Part shown: positions 51,787 through 60,011 of the stretch, piece after piece
How positions within the stretch are numbered: the stretch's first letter is position 1
Layout: each line of letters starts with the position of its first letter
Assembly (NCBI GenBank): GCA_044361535.1
Contig: JBIKIQ010000004.1
Location: 157,889-221,888 of the forward strand
DNA: 64,000 nt
Reading direction: 5' to 3'
From: UBA952 sp044361535
GTDB lineage: Bacteria > Bacteroidota > Bacteroidia > Flavobacteriales_D > Crocinitomicaceae
Translations under genes and position numbers: made by a program
The notes under the pieces: model-generated
What the model saw: the letters and a program-made list of their open reading frames with translations, nothing else
Databases searched by the model: none
What the model was told of the DNA's origin: nothing

Positions 51787-53442
51787 ATGAATGAACGACT
51801 AAATTTCAGTAAATCAGCATTGATTTTTATGTCGTCAGCCTTGTTTATTGGAGGTTTCATTTCAAGTATTTCAATTGAAATTATAAATAACGGATTTCTC
51901 TTTGTAATTCCCTACCTTGTATTTTTGATTCTTGGTTTTTGTGTATTAAGAATAGAATATTTCTTTTTGGATGGGCTAACCAAAAAATCCATAGATTCAA
52001 AAAAGTCATTGCAATTTGTAAAAACCTTTCTGTCCTTCAACTCTATATCATCTATAGTTCTATTGGCATTTTTTTCTTTTATAGAAATCTACTTGTCATT
52101 TCAAATTGCCAACTATTTGTTTCAGAATTTAAATAAATTACTCAATCCCGATTATCTCCCTTCCGTCAAATTCTCAAATTTAGTTGTTTTGCTAGCCGTT
52201 CTTGGATGGTTAGCACTTGTTTATCTAAAATTATTTACCAATCCTACCAGAATAAGATGGGTAAAGGCCTTTCATTTCCTTATTGCAATAATGACCTTAG
52301 GTCTAATCCCTCTTCTCTTTTTTCAAATAGACATTGTAGTTGAGTCCGTAAAAACATACATAGAGACCCTAAAAATAGAAGATAATTATTTACTAAGACC
52401 AAACTCAATTTGGGAGTTAAACCTTTGGCATAACGCCGCAGGAAAATCTTTCATATTACTTGTTTTAGGTTATTTTTATTATAAAAGTTGGAAAATTAAC
52501 AATGAGACCTATAGTTCCTCAAATAAAGTGGGATTAGTTACTATTTCTATTTTCTTTGCCGCACTCGGATTTGTTTTTGTGTATTTTTTACCAAAATTCC
52601 TTCCTAAGATTTATGAGTTTGACTTTTTACAAACAGAAAAGTTACCTATTTTTCTAGGAGTAGCTTCACTTGGGATTTTGCTCTTATTGGTAATACTTAA
52701 TTCACTTAACAATATCTTGTTTTCAATTACGAAAAAATTGGGTTCATTTGATTATTTGGACTTTCAAGAATCTCGATACTTAACAAAGCAAAATATCAAG
52801 TTTGTTCTTATCTCTTCTCTAGGATTGGCTTCAGGTATTTTATTTGTTTTTGTTGATTTTGTAAACTATTTTCATTGGTTGGGGATGGTGTTTATCATGT
52901 TGTTAACGTCCGTATTCATAATTCAGTTTTTTGATTATTACTCATTCAATAAGAGTAATAAATCATTTGATAAAAAAGAAGCCAATTACCAACTTTCTTC
53001 AACAAATCGACTTATTCTAAAAATTGTTATCCCAACTTTTCTAATTCCCATACTTTTTATTTCTTTGCCTGATTTTTATTCCAATTTTCTAGGGAACAAG
53101 CGGTTGGTGAAAAAAATTGAGTATTTACAAGACCTCGGAAAAATCACAAGCAATCATCATTCATTAGAACCTTACATATTGCGTGATTATAATAAAGTTG
53201 TGATGGAAATTGATTCCAATAAAGTTGTTTTAGATAAAATTGATTCATTAAAACCAATACAGAAGGATTCTATTCAACTTTATTTAGAAAACAGAAACTA
53301 TAAAATGAATGAGGATTTTCGTATCAACAAACTTCAATTCTACCACAATATAGTTTTTGTTAAGAATTTCAGTAAATGGTTCACATTGATTTTTATTTTG
53401 ATTTTTATTGTAGTATATCGGTTTAAATTAAAAAATCAATAA
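51787..53442 (+). CDS. Multi-pass membrane protein, probable divergent SNF/LeuT-type transporter
   Basis: A 551-residue protein with about twelve hydrophobic helices and a soluble helical segment (about 455-530) before a last membrane helix. Several parts line up in order with the Na-dependent neurotransmitter symporter family: FVIPYLVFLILGF with helix 2 (FLIPYLVFLLLIG-type), WHNAAGKSFILLVLGYFYYKSW with helix 6 (W-x-AxGQxFFSLSLG-type), and KKLGSFDYLDF followed by FVDFVNYFHWLGMVFIM with helices 8-9. The family hallmark GLGNxWRFPY in helix 1 reads GGFISSISIEI, so Na and substrate sites are probably lost. This is an inference from motif order. A hypothetical membrane protein is the fallback. Confidence 0.5.
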   Translation: MNERLNFSKSALIFMSSALFIGGFISSISIEIINNGFLFVIPYLVFLILGFCVLRIEYFFLDGLTKKSIDSKKSLQFVKTFLSFNSISSIVLLAFFSFIEIYLSFQIANYLFQNLNKLLNPDYLPSVKFSNLVVLLAVLGWLALVYLKLFTNPTRIRWVKAFHFLIAIMTLGLIPLLFFQIDIVVESVKTYIETLKIEDNYLLRPNSIWELNLWHNAAGKSFILLVLGYFYYKSWKINNETYSSSNKVGLVTISIFFAALGFVFVYFLPKFLPKIYEFDFLQTEKLPIFLGVASLGILLLLVILNSLNNILFSITKKLGSFDYLDFQESRYLTKQNIKFVLISSLGLASGILFVFVDFVNYFHWLGMVFIMLLTSVFIIQFFDYYSFNKSNKSFDKKEANYQLSSTNRLILKIVIPTFLIPILFISLPDFYSNFLGNKRLVKKIEYLQDLGKITSNHHSLEPYILRDYNKVVMEIDSNKVVLDKIDSLKPIQKDSIQLYLENRNYKMNEDFRINKLQFYHNIVFVKNFSKWFTLIFILIFIVVYRFKLKNQ

Positions 53443-53468
53443 TCCTAGTCTAAATTCTATTAAACAAA

Positions 53469-53490
53469 AAAGTCGCCCGAAAGCGACTTT
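53469..53490. terminator. Bidirectional terminator between convergent genes
   Basis: AAAGTCGC (53469-53476), loop CCGAAA, GCGACTTT (53483-53490). The perfect eight-base stem has A and T runs on both outer sides, so it can end the SNF-like transcript rightward and the rplY transcript leftward. Confidence 0.85.
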
Positions 53491-53513
53491 AATTGTATTA
53501 GGCGTAAAAAATA

Positions 53514-54107
53514 TTAATCTTCATCTTCCTCATCATCGTCTCCTGCATCAGCACCTTTAACAGCTCCACGAGCCATTTTAACAGATACTACAACGGCATT
53601 TGCCGGATCAAGGAATGTTACTCCTGGTATATCAATAGATTTAACACGAATAGATTGACCGATTCTAAGTTTCGTTATGTCTAGTGTAATTGCATCTGGA
53701 AGATCATTTGCAAGACCGTTACAACGCAATCTTCTAAACACTTGCATTAACTTACCACCAGCCATTACACCACGAGAAGAACCTGTGATTCTAACTGGTA
53801 AACCAACTGTGATTGGTTTTGCATCAGTTACTTCTAAAAAGTCAACATGTTGAATTTTATCTGTAATAGGATGTTGTTGAAGCTCACGAATAATTCCACG
53901 TGCTTTTTTTCCTTCCACGTCTAATTCTACCTGATATACTTCAGGAGAATAAACGATTTTTTCAATGTCGTTTAACTTTACGTGGAAGTGAGTCTGCTCA
54001 CCTGTACCGTAAAGCACACAAGGAACTCTTCCAGCATTTCTAAGTGCTGTAGCATCCTTTTTCCCTACGTTCACACGGGGTGAACCGCTCAATTGTGCTG
54101 TTTTCAT
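53514..54107 (-). CDS. rplY: 50S ribosomal protein L25/general stress protein Ctc
   Basis: A 197-residue long-form L25 (Ctc-like): an N-terminal 5S-rRNA-binding domain (LSGSPRVNVGKKDATALRNAGRVPCVLYG region, then FHVKLNDIEKIVYSPEVYQVEL and HVDFLEV) and a C-terminal TL5/Ctc beta domain (VPVRITGSSRGVMAGGKL-type), with an acidic tail DAGDDDEEDED. It binds 5S rRNA in the large ribosomal subunit. The gene follows prs after 11 bases, an arrangement common in Bacteroidota. Confidence 0.95.
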   Translation of the reverse strand: MKTAQLSGSPRVNVGKKDATALRNAGRVPCVLYGTGEQTHFHVKLNDIEKIVYSPEVYQVELDVEGKKARGIIRELQQHPITDKIQHVDFLEVTDAKPITVGLPVRITGSSRGVMAGGKLMQVFRRLRCNGLANDLPDAITLDITKLRIGQSIRVKSIDIPGVTFLDPANAVVVSVKMARGAVKGADAGDDDEEDED

Positions 54108-54118
54108 TTATTATTTAT

Positions 54119-55054
54119 TTAAGATATTACAAAATGTGAACTGATTGATTCGTTATTCATTAAACGTTTAATCACATCAGCAAAAAGATCTGAAACTGAA
54201 ACTACTCTGATTTTATCACTATGCTGGGATAATGGAATAGTATCTGTTACAACCAATTCAGTCAGTTTAGAGTTATTAATGCGGTCATAAGCTGGTCCTG
54301 ACAATACAGCATGCGTACAGAAAGCTCTTACACTTTTAGCGCCTTTAGATATGAATAAGTCAGCTGAGGTTGTTAAAGTACCCGCAGTATCACACATGTC
54401 ATCAATAATGACAACATCCTTGCCTACTACATCACCAATTACAGTCATTTCAGCAATTTCATTGGCTTTTTTTCTGTGTTTATGGCATAAAGCTAAGCCA
54501 GTATTCAATTTCTTGGCATACGAATTTGCTCTCTTTGCTCCTCCAGCATCTGGAGCGGCCATAACTAGATTATCCAAATCAAGTTTTTCTAATTCCTTTA
54601 AGAATAAGGTTGAAGCAAAAAGATGATCAACAGGAACTTCGAAAAATCCTTGAATTTGATCAGCATGTAAATCCATTGTAATAACACGATCAACGCCTGC
54701 TGCCATAAGCATATTGGCAACAAGTTTCGCTCCAATCGCAACTCTTGGCTTATCTTTTCTATCTTGACGAGCAAAACCAAAATAAGGAATTACTGTAATT
54801 ATTTTTCTTGCAGATGCTCTTCTTGCTGCATCCACCATTAACAATAATTCAAACAAATTATCGCTAGGTGGCATGGTCGATTGGATCAAGAATACATCTT
54901 GGCCACGAACCGTTTCCTCAAATGAAGGCTGAAATTCTCCGTCACTAAATACAGTAACTTTAACATCTCCTAAGCTAGCTCCATATGATTTAGCAATATT
55001 TTGAGCTAACTCTTCAGAAGCCCTACCAGCAAATAATTTAATTCCGAATGACAC
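54119..55054 (-). CDS. prs: Ribose-phosphate pyrophosphokinase
   Basis: A 311-residue PRPP synthase that makes PRPP from ribose 5-phosphate and ATP for nucleotide, His and Trp synthesis. Visible motifs: FSDGEFQPSFEETVRGQDVFLIQS, the ATP loop YFGFARQDRKDKPR, MDLHADQIQGFF, and the PRPP-binding VIIDDMCDTAGTL. The start is GTG 55054, supported by the family N terminus (IKLFAGRASEELAQ). TAGCTTTG (55072-55079) with a TTTG 20 bases further upstream makes a plausible promoter. Confidence 0.97.
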   Translation of the reverse strand: MSFGIKLFAGRASEELAQNIAKSYGASLGDVKVTVFSDGEFQPSFEETVRGQDVFLIQSTMPPSDNLFELLLMVDAARRASARKIITVIPYFGFARQDRKDKPRVAIGAKLVANMLMAAGVDRVITMDLHADQIQGFFEVPVDHLFASTLFLKELEKLDLDNLVMAAPDAGGAKRANSYAKKLNTGLALCHKHRKKANEIAEMTVIGDVVGKDVVIIDDMCDTAGTLTTSADLFISKGAKSVRAFCTHAVLSGPAYDRINNSKLTELVVTDTIPLSQHSDKIRVVSVSDLFADVIKRLMNNESISSHFVIS

Positions 55055-55071
55055 GTTTCAAATTTGAAGGG

Positions 55072-55103
55072 CAAAGCTACGATAATTTCAGGAAAATACC
55101 AAA
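55072..55103 (-). promoter_or_regulatory. Candidate promoter of prs-rplY
   Basis: On the minus strand: TTTG (55100-55103), a 20-base spacer, then TAGCTTTG (55072-55079), matching TTG-N17-20-TAnnTTTG. It leaves a 17-base gap to the GTG start of prs. Confidence 0.6.
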
Positions 55104-55127
55104 GGTGTACTTACCAAAAAAAAGGAT

Positions 55128-56387
55128 TTAATGATTAATCTCTTGAAGTTTGATTGGGTCATGTCTATGCTTGAACATAATTGCAAAAAGCACAGTGATA
55201 ATGGCTGCATAAATGGAAAAGGAAATCCAAATGTTTGTCCAATCATTTGCTCCAGATGGAAGTGTAAAATACGCTTTAATGATCACTCCGCTTAAATAAC
55301 TTCCCATAATGGCACCAAAACCATTGGTCATCATCATAAATAATCCTTGAGCACTTGATCTTATTTTTGAGTTTGTGGTTGTTTCAACAAATAAAGAGCC
55401 TGATACATTGAAAAAATCAAAGGCCATACCGTAGATTATACATGATAGAATAATCATCCACAAACCATCTGCAGGGTTTCCTAAAGCTAACAAACCAAAA
55501 CGTAAAACCCACGCTACCATACTAATGAGCATAACTTTTTTTATTCCAAATTTTCTCAGAAAAAAAGGAATGGCTAAAATGAAGGCAGTTTCAGATATTT
55601 GAGAAATTGACATGATAATTGTCGAATGTTCTACAACCCACAGATTGGCGTATTCTGGTACATTTTTAAATTCGGATATATACAAATCACCATACATATT
55701 GGTTAGTTGAAGTGCTCCACCCAAAAACATTGAAAAAAGAAAGAAAATCGCCATTTTATATTTTGCAAATAGCGAAAAGGCATTTAATCCTGAAATTTCC
55801 AAGAACGACGCATTTGATTTATTTTCTTTAGCAGGCGGACATTTAGGGATAAAAATAAAGGAATAAGCCCCCAGAAAAATTGCAGCAAAGGCAGCAATGT
55901 AGAACTGACCTTCTAATGCTTTGTTTCCCGTTAAATTTGTGGTCCACATGGCGGCTATAAAACCAATGGTACCCCAAACACGTATTGGAGGGAAATCCTT
56001 GATTACATTGAAATTGCCAGATTTTAAAACAGAATATCCAATTGAATTTGAAAGAGCAATGGTGGGCATATAAAAAATCATTGCTAAAAAAATCACCCAA
56101 AAGAATGTGTTTGAATCATTTACTTGGGGTAAAAATAATAGAACAAGTCCACCTAAAACATGAAGAATACCGTATAATTTTTCTGCATTAATCCATCGAT
56201 CGGCAATAATTCCAACAAGTGTTGGCATGAATAAGGAAGATAAACCTAAGGTGCTAAACACAGCGCCAAATTCAACGCCGGGCCATTTTTTTGTTTCAAA
56301 CCAATAATTTGCAACCGTAATTAACCAAGCTCCCCAAACAAAAAATTGCAGGAAACTCATTAAAGTTAGTCGAAATTTCACATTCAT
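55128..56387 (-). CDS. Nucleoside permease, NupG-like MFS transporter
   Basis: A 419-residue transporter with about twelve helices. The start (LTLMSFLQFFVWGAWLITVANYW) and the GIIADRWINAEKLYGILHVLGG loop are characteristic of the nucleoside:H symporter branch (NHS) of the MFS, as is the later FDFFNVSGSLFVE. It probably imports nucleosides across the inner membrane. Its ATG overlaps the stop of the upstream bifunctional-nuclease gene by one base (TAATG), giving an etfB-etfA-bfn-nupG series. Confidence 0.9.
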   Translation of the reverse strand: MNVKFRLTLMSFLQFFVWGAWLITVANYWFETKKWPGVEFGAVFSTLGLSSLFMPTLVGIIADRWINAEKLYGILHVLGGLVLLFLPQVNDSNTFFWVIFLAMIFYMPTIALSNSIGYSVLKSGNFNVIKDFPPIRVWGTIGFIAAMWTTNLTGNKALEGQFYIAAFAAIFLGAYSFIFIPKCPPAKENKSNASFLEISGLNAFSLFAKYKMAIFFLFSMFLGGALQLTNMYGDLYISEFKNVPEYANLWVVEHSTIIMSISQISETAFILAIPFFLRKFGIKKVMLISMVAWVLRFGLLALGNPADGLWMIILSCIIYGMAFDFFNVSGSLFVETTTNSKIRSSAQGLFMMMTNGFGAIMGSYLSGVIIKAYFTLPSGANDWTNIWISFSIYAAIITVLFAIMFKHRHDPIKLQEINH

Positions 56388-56983
56388 TAATCTGCTCGTT
56401 TTTGCAATTCATCCCGAATTTTAGAGGCTGATTCATAATCCTCATTATCGAGCGCTTCGTTTAACAAATTTTCAAGCTCCTCTTTTGTAGCAACCCCTAA
56501 GGATGCTTCAGACGCTTCAAATTCGTCATCATCATCCTCTTCAAGGTCAGTTAAATCTTCTTGATCAAATTCATCATCAATCAATGTGCCTGCATCTTGA
56601 AGAATCTTATCGAAGGTATAAAACGGGCAATCAAAACGGACACCTATTGCGATAGCATCAGACGTGCGAGAATCAATTTCTGTTACTACACCATCTTTTA
56701 CACATATTATTTTTGCATAAAAAATACCTTCGTCAAAATTGTATATTATAATTTCACGAACTTCAACCTCATAAGCCACGGCAAAACTTTTAAAAAGATC
56801 ATGCGTAAGTGGTCGATTTGGCTTCATTTTTTCTAACTCAACAGCGATTGCTTGAGCCTCAAACCCGCCAATCACAATCGGCAATTTACGCTTCCCTCCT
56901 ACTTCGGTCAACATAAGTGCATATGCACCAGACTGAGTCTGGCTATATGAAAGTCCTGATATGATTAGTTTGATTTTTTGCAT
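56387..56983 (-). CDS. Bifunctional nuclease family protein with UVR tail
   Basis: A 198-residue protein. Residues 1-130 form the DUF151/bifunctional nuclease domain (LPIVIGGFEAQAIAVELEKMKPNRPLTHDL and SRTSDAIAIGVRFDCPFY, given by their ends). After an acidic linker (DDEFDQEDLTDLEEDDDDEF) comes a UvrB/UvrC motif (ENLLNEALDNEDYESASKIRDELQKR). Plant and bacterial relatives have reported DNase/RNase activity; the UVR motif suggests a protein partner. It sits in the etf-nupG operon. Confidence 0.9.
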   Translation of the reverse strand: MQKIKLIISGLSYSQTQSGAYALMLTEVGGKRKLPIVIGGFEAQAIAVELEKMKPNRPLTHDLFKSFAVAYEVEVREIIIYNFDEGIFYAKIICVKDGVVTEIDSRTSDAIAIGVRFDCPFYTFDKILQDAGTLIDDEFDQEDLTDLEEDDDDEFEASEASLGVATKEELENLLNEALDNEDYESASKIRDELQKRAD

Positions 56984-56998
56984 TGGAAATTGAACAAA

Positions 56999-57940
56999 TC
57001 AGTTTTGTGACGACTTAAATTTGTTAATCGCCTCAGTAAGTTTAGGAAGTACTTCAAAAGCATCTCCAATAACACCATAATCAGCTGCTTTGAAAAAAGG
57101 AGCTTCTTGATCTGTATTAATTACAACAATTACTTTTGAACCATTAACACCTGCAAGATGCTGAATCGCACCCGAAATACCAGCGGCAATATACAAGTTT
57201 GGACGAATTGCAACTCCTGTTTGGCCAACATGTTCGTGATGTGGTCTCCAACCAATATCCGCAACAGGTCTTGAACAAGCTGTTGCTGCACCAAGTGATT
57301 TTGCTAAATCCTCTACAATTCCCCAATTTTCAGGGCCTTTCAATCCTCGACCTGCTGAAACCACTAATTCAGCCTCAGGAAGAGGTATTTCTCCTTCTGG
57401 CTTTTTGGTAGTAATAATTTTAATTCGACCATTTGTCGCACCTGAAGAAAATTCTTCCACGCCACAAGCTGAGCCATTTAATTCTGGTTGAATACTATTT
57501 GGAAGTACTGAAATTATTCTTTTTGGTGAATTTACTTTCACAAAACCGAATGCTTTTCCTGAAAAAACATTTACTCGTGTTGCGCCGTCCCCATTAGGTA
57601 TCTCAGTTGCTCCTGAAACCAAACCTGCTTTCAAACGAACAGACAAACGCGGTGCAACTGCTTTTGCAGTTAAATCATGTGAAAACACGATGGTTGTTGC
57701 GCCAGTAGATTCTGCTGCCGCTGCAACTAAATCAATTACTTGTTGAACATCATCCGTAGATACAGTACGATCTACTAACACTTTGGAAGCACCAAATTCT
57801 CCAAGTTGAGCCAACACATCAGAAGAGGTATTTCCATTGCTTACAACAACAACTGAATCTCCTAATTTTTTAGCATAGGTAACAACTTCTTTAGAAGCTT
57901 TGGATAACCCGTTATCTGTATTTGAATATACTAAAATCAT
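56999..57940 (-). CDS. etfA: Electron transfer flavoprotein subunit alpha
   Basis: A 313-residue FixB/EtfA. The N-terminal domain has IVFSHDLTAKAVAPRLSVRL; the C-terminal FAD domain carries VSAGRGLKGPENWGI, SRPVADIGWRPHHEHVGQTG and YIAAGISGAIQHLAG, which contact FAD. With EtfB it shuttles electrons from acyl-CoA and other dehydrogenases to the quinone pool. It follows etfB after 16 bases, and the two form a heterodimer in the cytosol. Confidence 0.96.
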   Translation of the reverse strand: MILVYSNTDNGLSKASKEVVTYAKKLGDSVVVVSNGNTSSDVLAQLGEFGASKVLVDRTVSTDDVQQVIDLVAAAAESTGATTIVFSHDLTAKAVAPRLSVRLKAGLVSGATEIPNGDGATRVNVFSGKAFGFVKVNSPKRIISVLPNSIQPELNGSACGVEEFSSGATNGRIKIITTKKPEGEIPLPEAELVVSAGRGLKGPENWGIVEDLAKSLGAATACSRPVADIGWRPHHEHVGQTGVAIRPNLYIAAGISGAIQHLAGVNGSKVIVVINTDQEAPFFKAADYGVIGDAFEVLPKLTEAINKFKSSQN

Positions 57941-57956
57941 AATTAATGTATTTGTA

Positions 57957-58697
57957 TTAAATAACTTTTGCTTCGTTGTGAAGAAGTTGCACTAATTCAT
58001 CCATATTGTCTGCTGAAATAATTTTACACGCACTTTTCGCCGGCGGTAAATCATATGAAACATAGGATGTCAATTCTTCAACTGAGTATGCAGGAACAAC
58101 GGTTAATTGTCTTGTTCTAGCAGCCATAATCCCCCTCATATTTGGTATACGTTGTTCAGCCATTCCTTTTGCACAAGAAACGACAACAGGTGTTTCAACC
58201 TCAACTACTTGAACTCCTCCGGCAATTTCTCTTTCTAATGTTAATTTATTTCCTGAAACATCTAATTTGGATGCAAGCGAAACAAAAGGCAATCCAAGTG
58301 ATTCAGAAATCATTCCTCCTACTTGTGAACCATTGTAATTAATCGTTTCTTTTCCTACTAAAACTAAATCAAAATTTTGAGTTTTTGCATATTCTGCAAT
58401 CTGCATTGCCGTATAAAACGCGTCTTTAGGATCAGCATCAATTCTCACAGCATCATCAGCACCAATAGCCAGTGCTTTTCTCATTATCGCCTCATCAGCT
58501 GCATTACCAACCGTAATGATTGTAACATTGCCACCGATACTCTCTTTTATTTCTAAGGCACGAACCAATGCATACCACTCGTCATAAGGGTTCACAATAA
58601 ATTGAACTCCATTTTCATCGAAAGAAGTATTGCCACCTGTAAAGGCAATCTTTGATGTTGTGTCTGGTGCTTTACTAATACAGACTAAAATTTTCAT
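57957..58697 (-). CDS. etfB: Electron transfer flavoprotein subunit beta
   Basis: A 246-residue FixA/EtfB: MKILVCISKAPDTTSKIAF, the NPYDEWYALVRALEIKE stretch typical of the family, and the AMP-binding LVLVGKETINYNGSQVGGMISE region described by its ends. It pairs with EtfA. No Na-dependent or bifurcating signature can be judged from sequence alone. The gene heads the leftward etfB-etfA-bfn-nupG series and diverges from the DUF2480 gene across 186 bases; several partial TAnnTTTG-like boxes occur there and none is clean. Confidence 0.96.
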   Translation of the reverse strand: MKILVCISKAPDTTSKIAFTGGNTSFDENGVQFIVNPYDEWYALVRALEIKESIGGNVTIITVGNAADEAIMRKALAIGADDAVRIDADPKDAFYTAMQIAEYAKTQNFDLVLVGKETINYNGSQVGGMISESLGLPFVSLASKLDVSGNKLTLEREIAGGVQVVEVETPVVVSCAKGMAEQRIPNMRGIMAARTRQLTVVPAYSVEELTSYVSYDLPPAKSACKIISADNMDELVQLLHNEAKVI

Positions 58698-58883
58698 ATT
58701 TCTTTGTTTTCAATAGGTTTTACCAAAAAATTGGCACAAATTAGACAAAGCAAATTTAATGAATTAAGACTTTCATTTTTCGATTTTTAAAAAACTGTTA
58801 AAGAATTTTTTTTCATGTATAAAATTTAAGTTTGATTTACCGAATAAATTTTGTTTTAAACTACTTTTACAGAAGTAAACTAT

Positions 58884-59387
58884 ATGGAAGAAATTGTCAA
58901 TAAAGTAAAGGAAAGTGGGTTGATTTCAATTGACCTAGCTGATTATGACCCACAAGCAGAAATTGTTACTATTGATCTATCTTCTCAGTTGTGGCAAGGA
59001 CTTGTACTAAAGGAAAAGGATTTTCGTCAATGGATCAAGGAAAATAATTGGACGCAATATGCTGGGAAGGTTGTTTTAATCACTTGCTCAACAGATGCAA
59101 TTATTCCTGCTTGGGCATACATGTTAGTTGGATCAGTTTTGAAAGATATTGTTCTTTTCTATGCAAATACAAGCAAGGATGAGATTCTTAAGCAATTAAT
59201 CATACGTGAAATTGAAAAAACGGAGGTGGCCAAGATCAAGGATGAACGAGTTATTGTTAAAGGTTGCTCTAAAATCCCATTCCCTGATTTTGCGATGCTA
59301 GAATTAACGAAGTTTCTCTTGCCACATGTAAAATCGTTAATGTTTGGCGAGCCTTGTTCTACAGTGCCTATCTACAAGAAAAAATAG
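58884..59387 (+). CDS. DUF2480 family protein
   Basis: A 167-residue cytosolic protein of a Bacteroidota-specific family. Hallmarks: SGLISIDLADYDP, IDLSSQLWQGLVLKEKDFRQW, STDAIIPAWAYMLVGS, and the C-terminal LMFGEPCSTVPIYKKK with one conserved cysteine. No enzymatic motif is known to me. It stands alone between the divergent etfB and the convergent deacetylase gene (15 bases between stops). Confidence 0.9.
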   Translation: MEEIVNKVKESGLISIDLADYDPQAEIVTIDLSSQLWQGLVLKEKDFRQWIKENNWTQYAGKVVLITCSTDAIIPAWAYMLVGSVLKDIVLFYANTSKDEILKQLIIREIEKTEVAKIKDERVIVKGCSKIPFPDFAMLELTKFLLPHVKSLMFGEPCSTVPIYKKK

Positions 59388-59402
59388 TTGACACTCATGA
59401 TT

Positions 59403-60008
59403 TCAATCAATAGATTGGAAATGAAGGCCTTTTTCGGTAATTACATCCACAACCTTAGGGAGTAGTACTTTTAATCGATCGTGACTTTTAAGATTGTCGT
59501 GAAAAACCAATATATCTCCTCCTTTAATTGATTTGGCGTTAGCTAAAATATTATCAATTGAAACTGTATTATCATAATCATACGAAAGCCAACTCCACAT
59601 TACAATTCTGTAGTTTTTGCGTATCTCAGTTGTTTTCCAAAGTGGTAATCGACCGTAAGGAGGTCGAAAAAGTTCACTTTCAATATATTCACCAGCGTTT
59701 TTAACTGACTTAAGGTAATTTGAACGATGAGTTCTGGTTCCTTTTTCGTGTTTCATTGTATGATTGCCAACTCTATGACCTTTGGAAAGAATTTTCGAAA
59801 ATAACACGGGTTGGTTTTTGACATTTTCACCAACACAGAAAAAGGTAGCTTGAATATTGCGTTCCTCAAGAAAATCAAGAATCCAATCTGTAAGCCCCTC
59901 TTGAGGGCCATCGTCAAAAGTCAAATAAACAGCATTTTTCGATTTCATTTTCCAAATTCGGCGAGGAAAAATCCATGGCACGAAAAATGGAATTCTGAAA
60001 TTTTTCAT
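59403..60008 (-). CDS. Polysaccharide deacetylase (NodB-type, CE4)
   Basis: A 201-residue NodB-homology enzyme: TFDDGP (Asp32, Asp33), GNHTMKH with metal ligands His83 and His87, and FRPPYGRLP as motif 3; the final motif VFHDN carries the catalytic-base partner His. The protein is compact with no clear signal peptide and a basic, proline-containing N terminus (RIPFFVPWIFPRRIW) that could anchor it. It likely removes acetyl groups from a peptidoglycan or surface polysaccharide. It starts three bases after the DUF2723 stop, so the two are co-transcribed. Confidence 0.92.
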   Translation of the reverse strand: MKNFRIPFFVPWIFPRRIWKMKSKNAVYLTFDDGPQEGLTDWILDFLEERNIQATFFCVGENVKNQPVLFSKILSKGHRVGNHTMKHEKGTRTHRSNYLKSVKNAGEYIESELFRPPYGRLPLWKTTEIRKNYRIVMWSWLSYDYDNTVSIDNILANAKSIKGGDILVFHDNLKSHDRLKVLLPKVVDVITEKGLHFQSID

Positions 60009-60011
60009 CCA

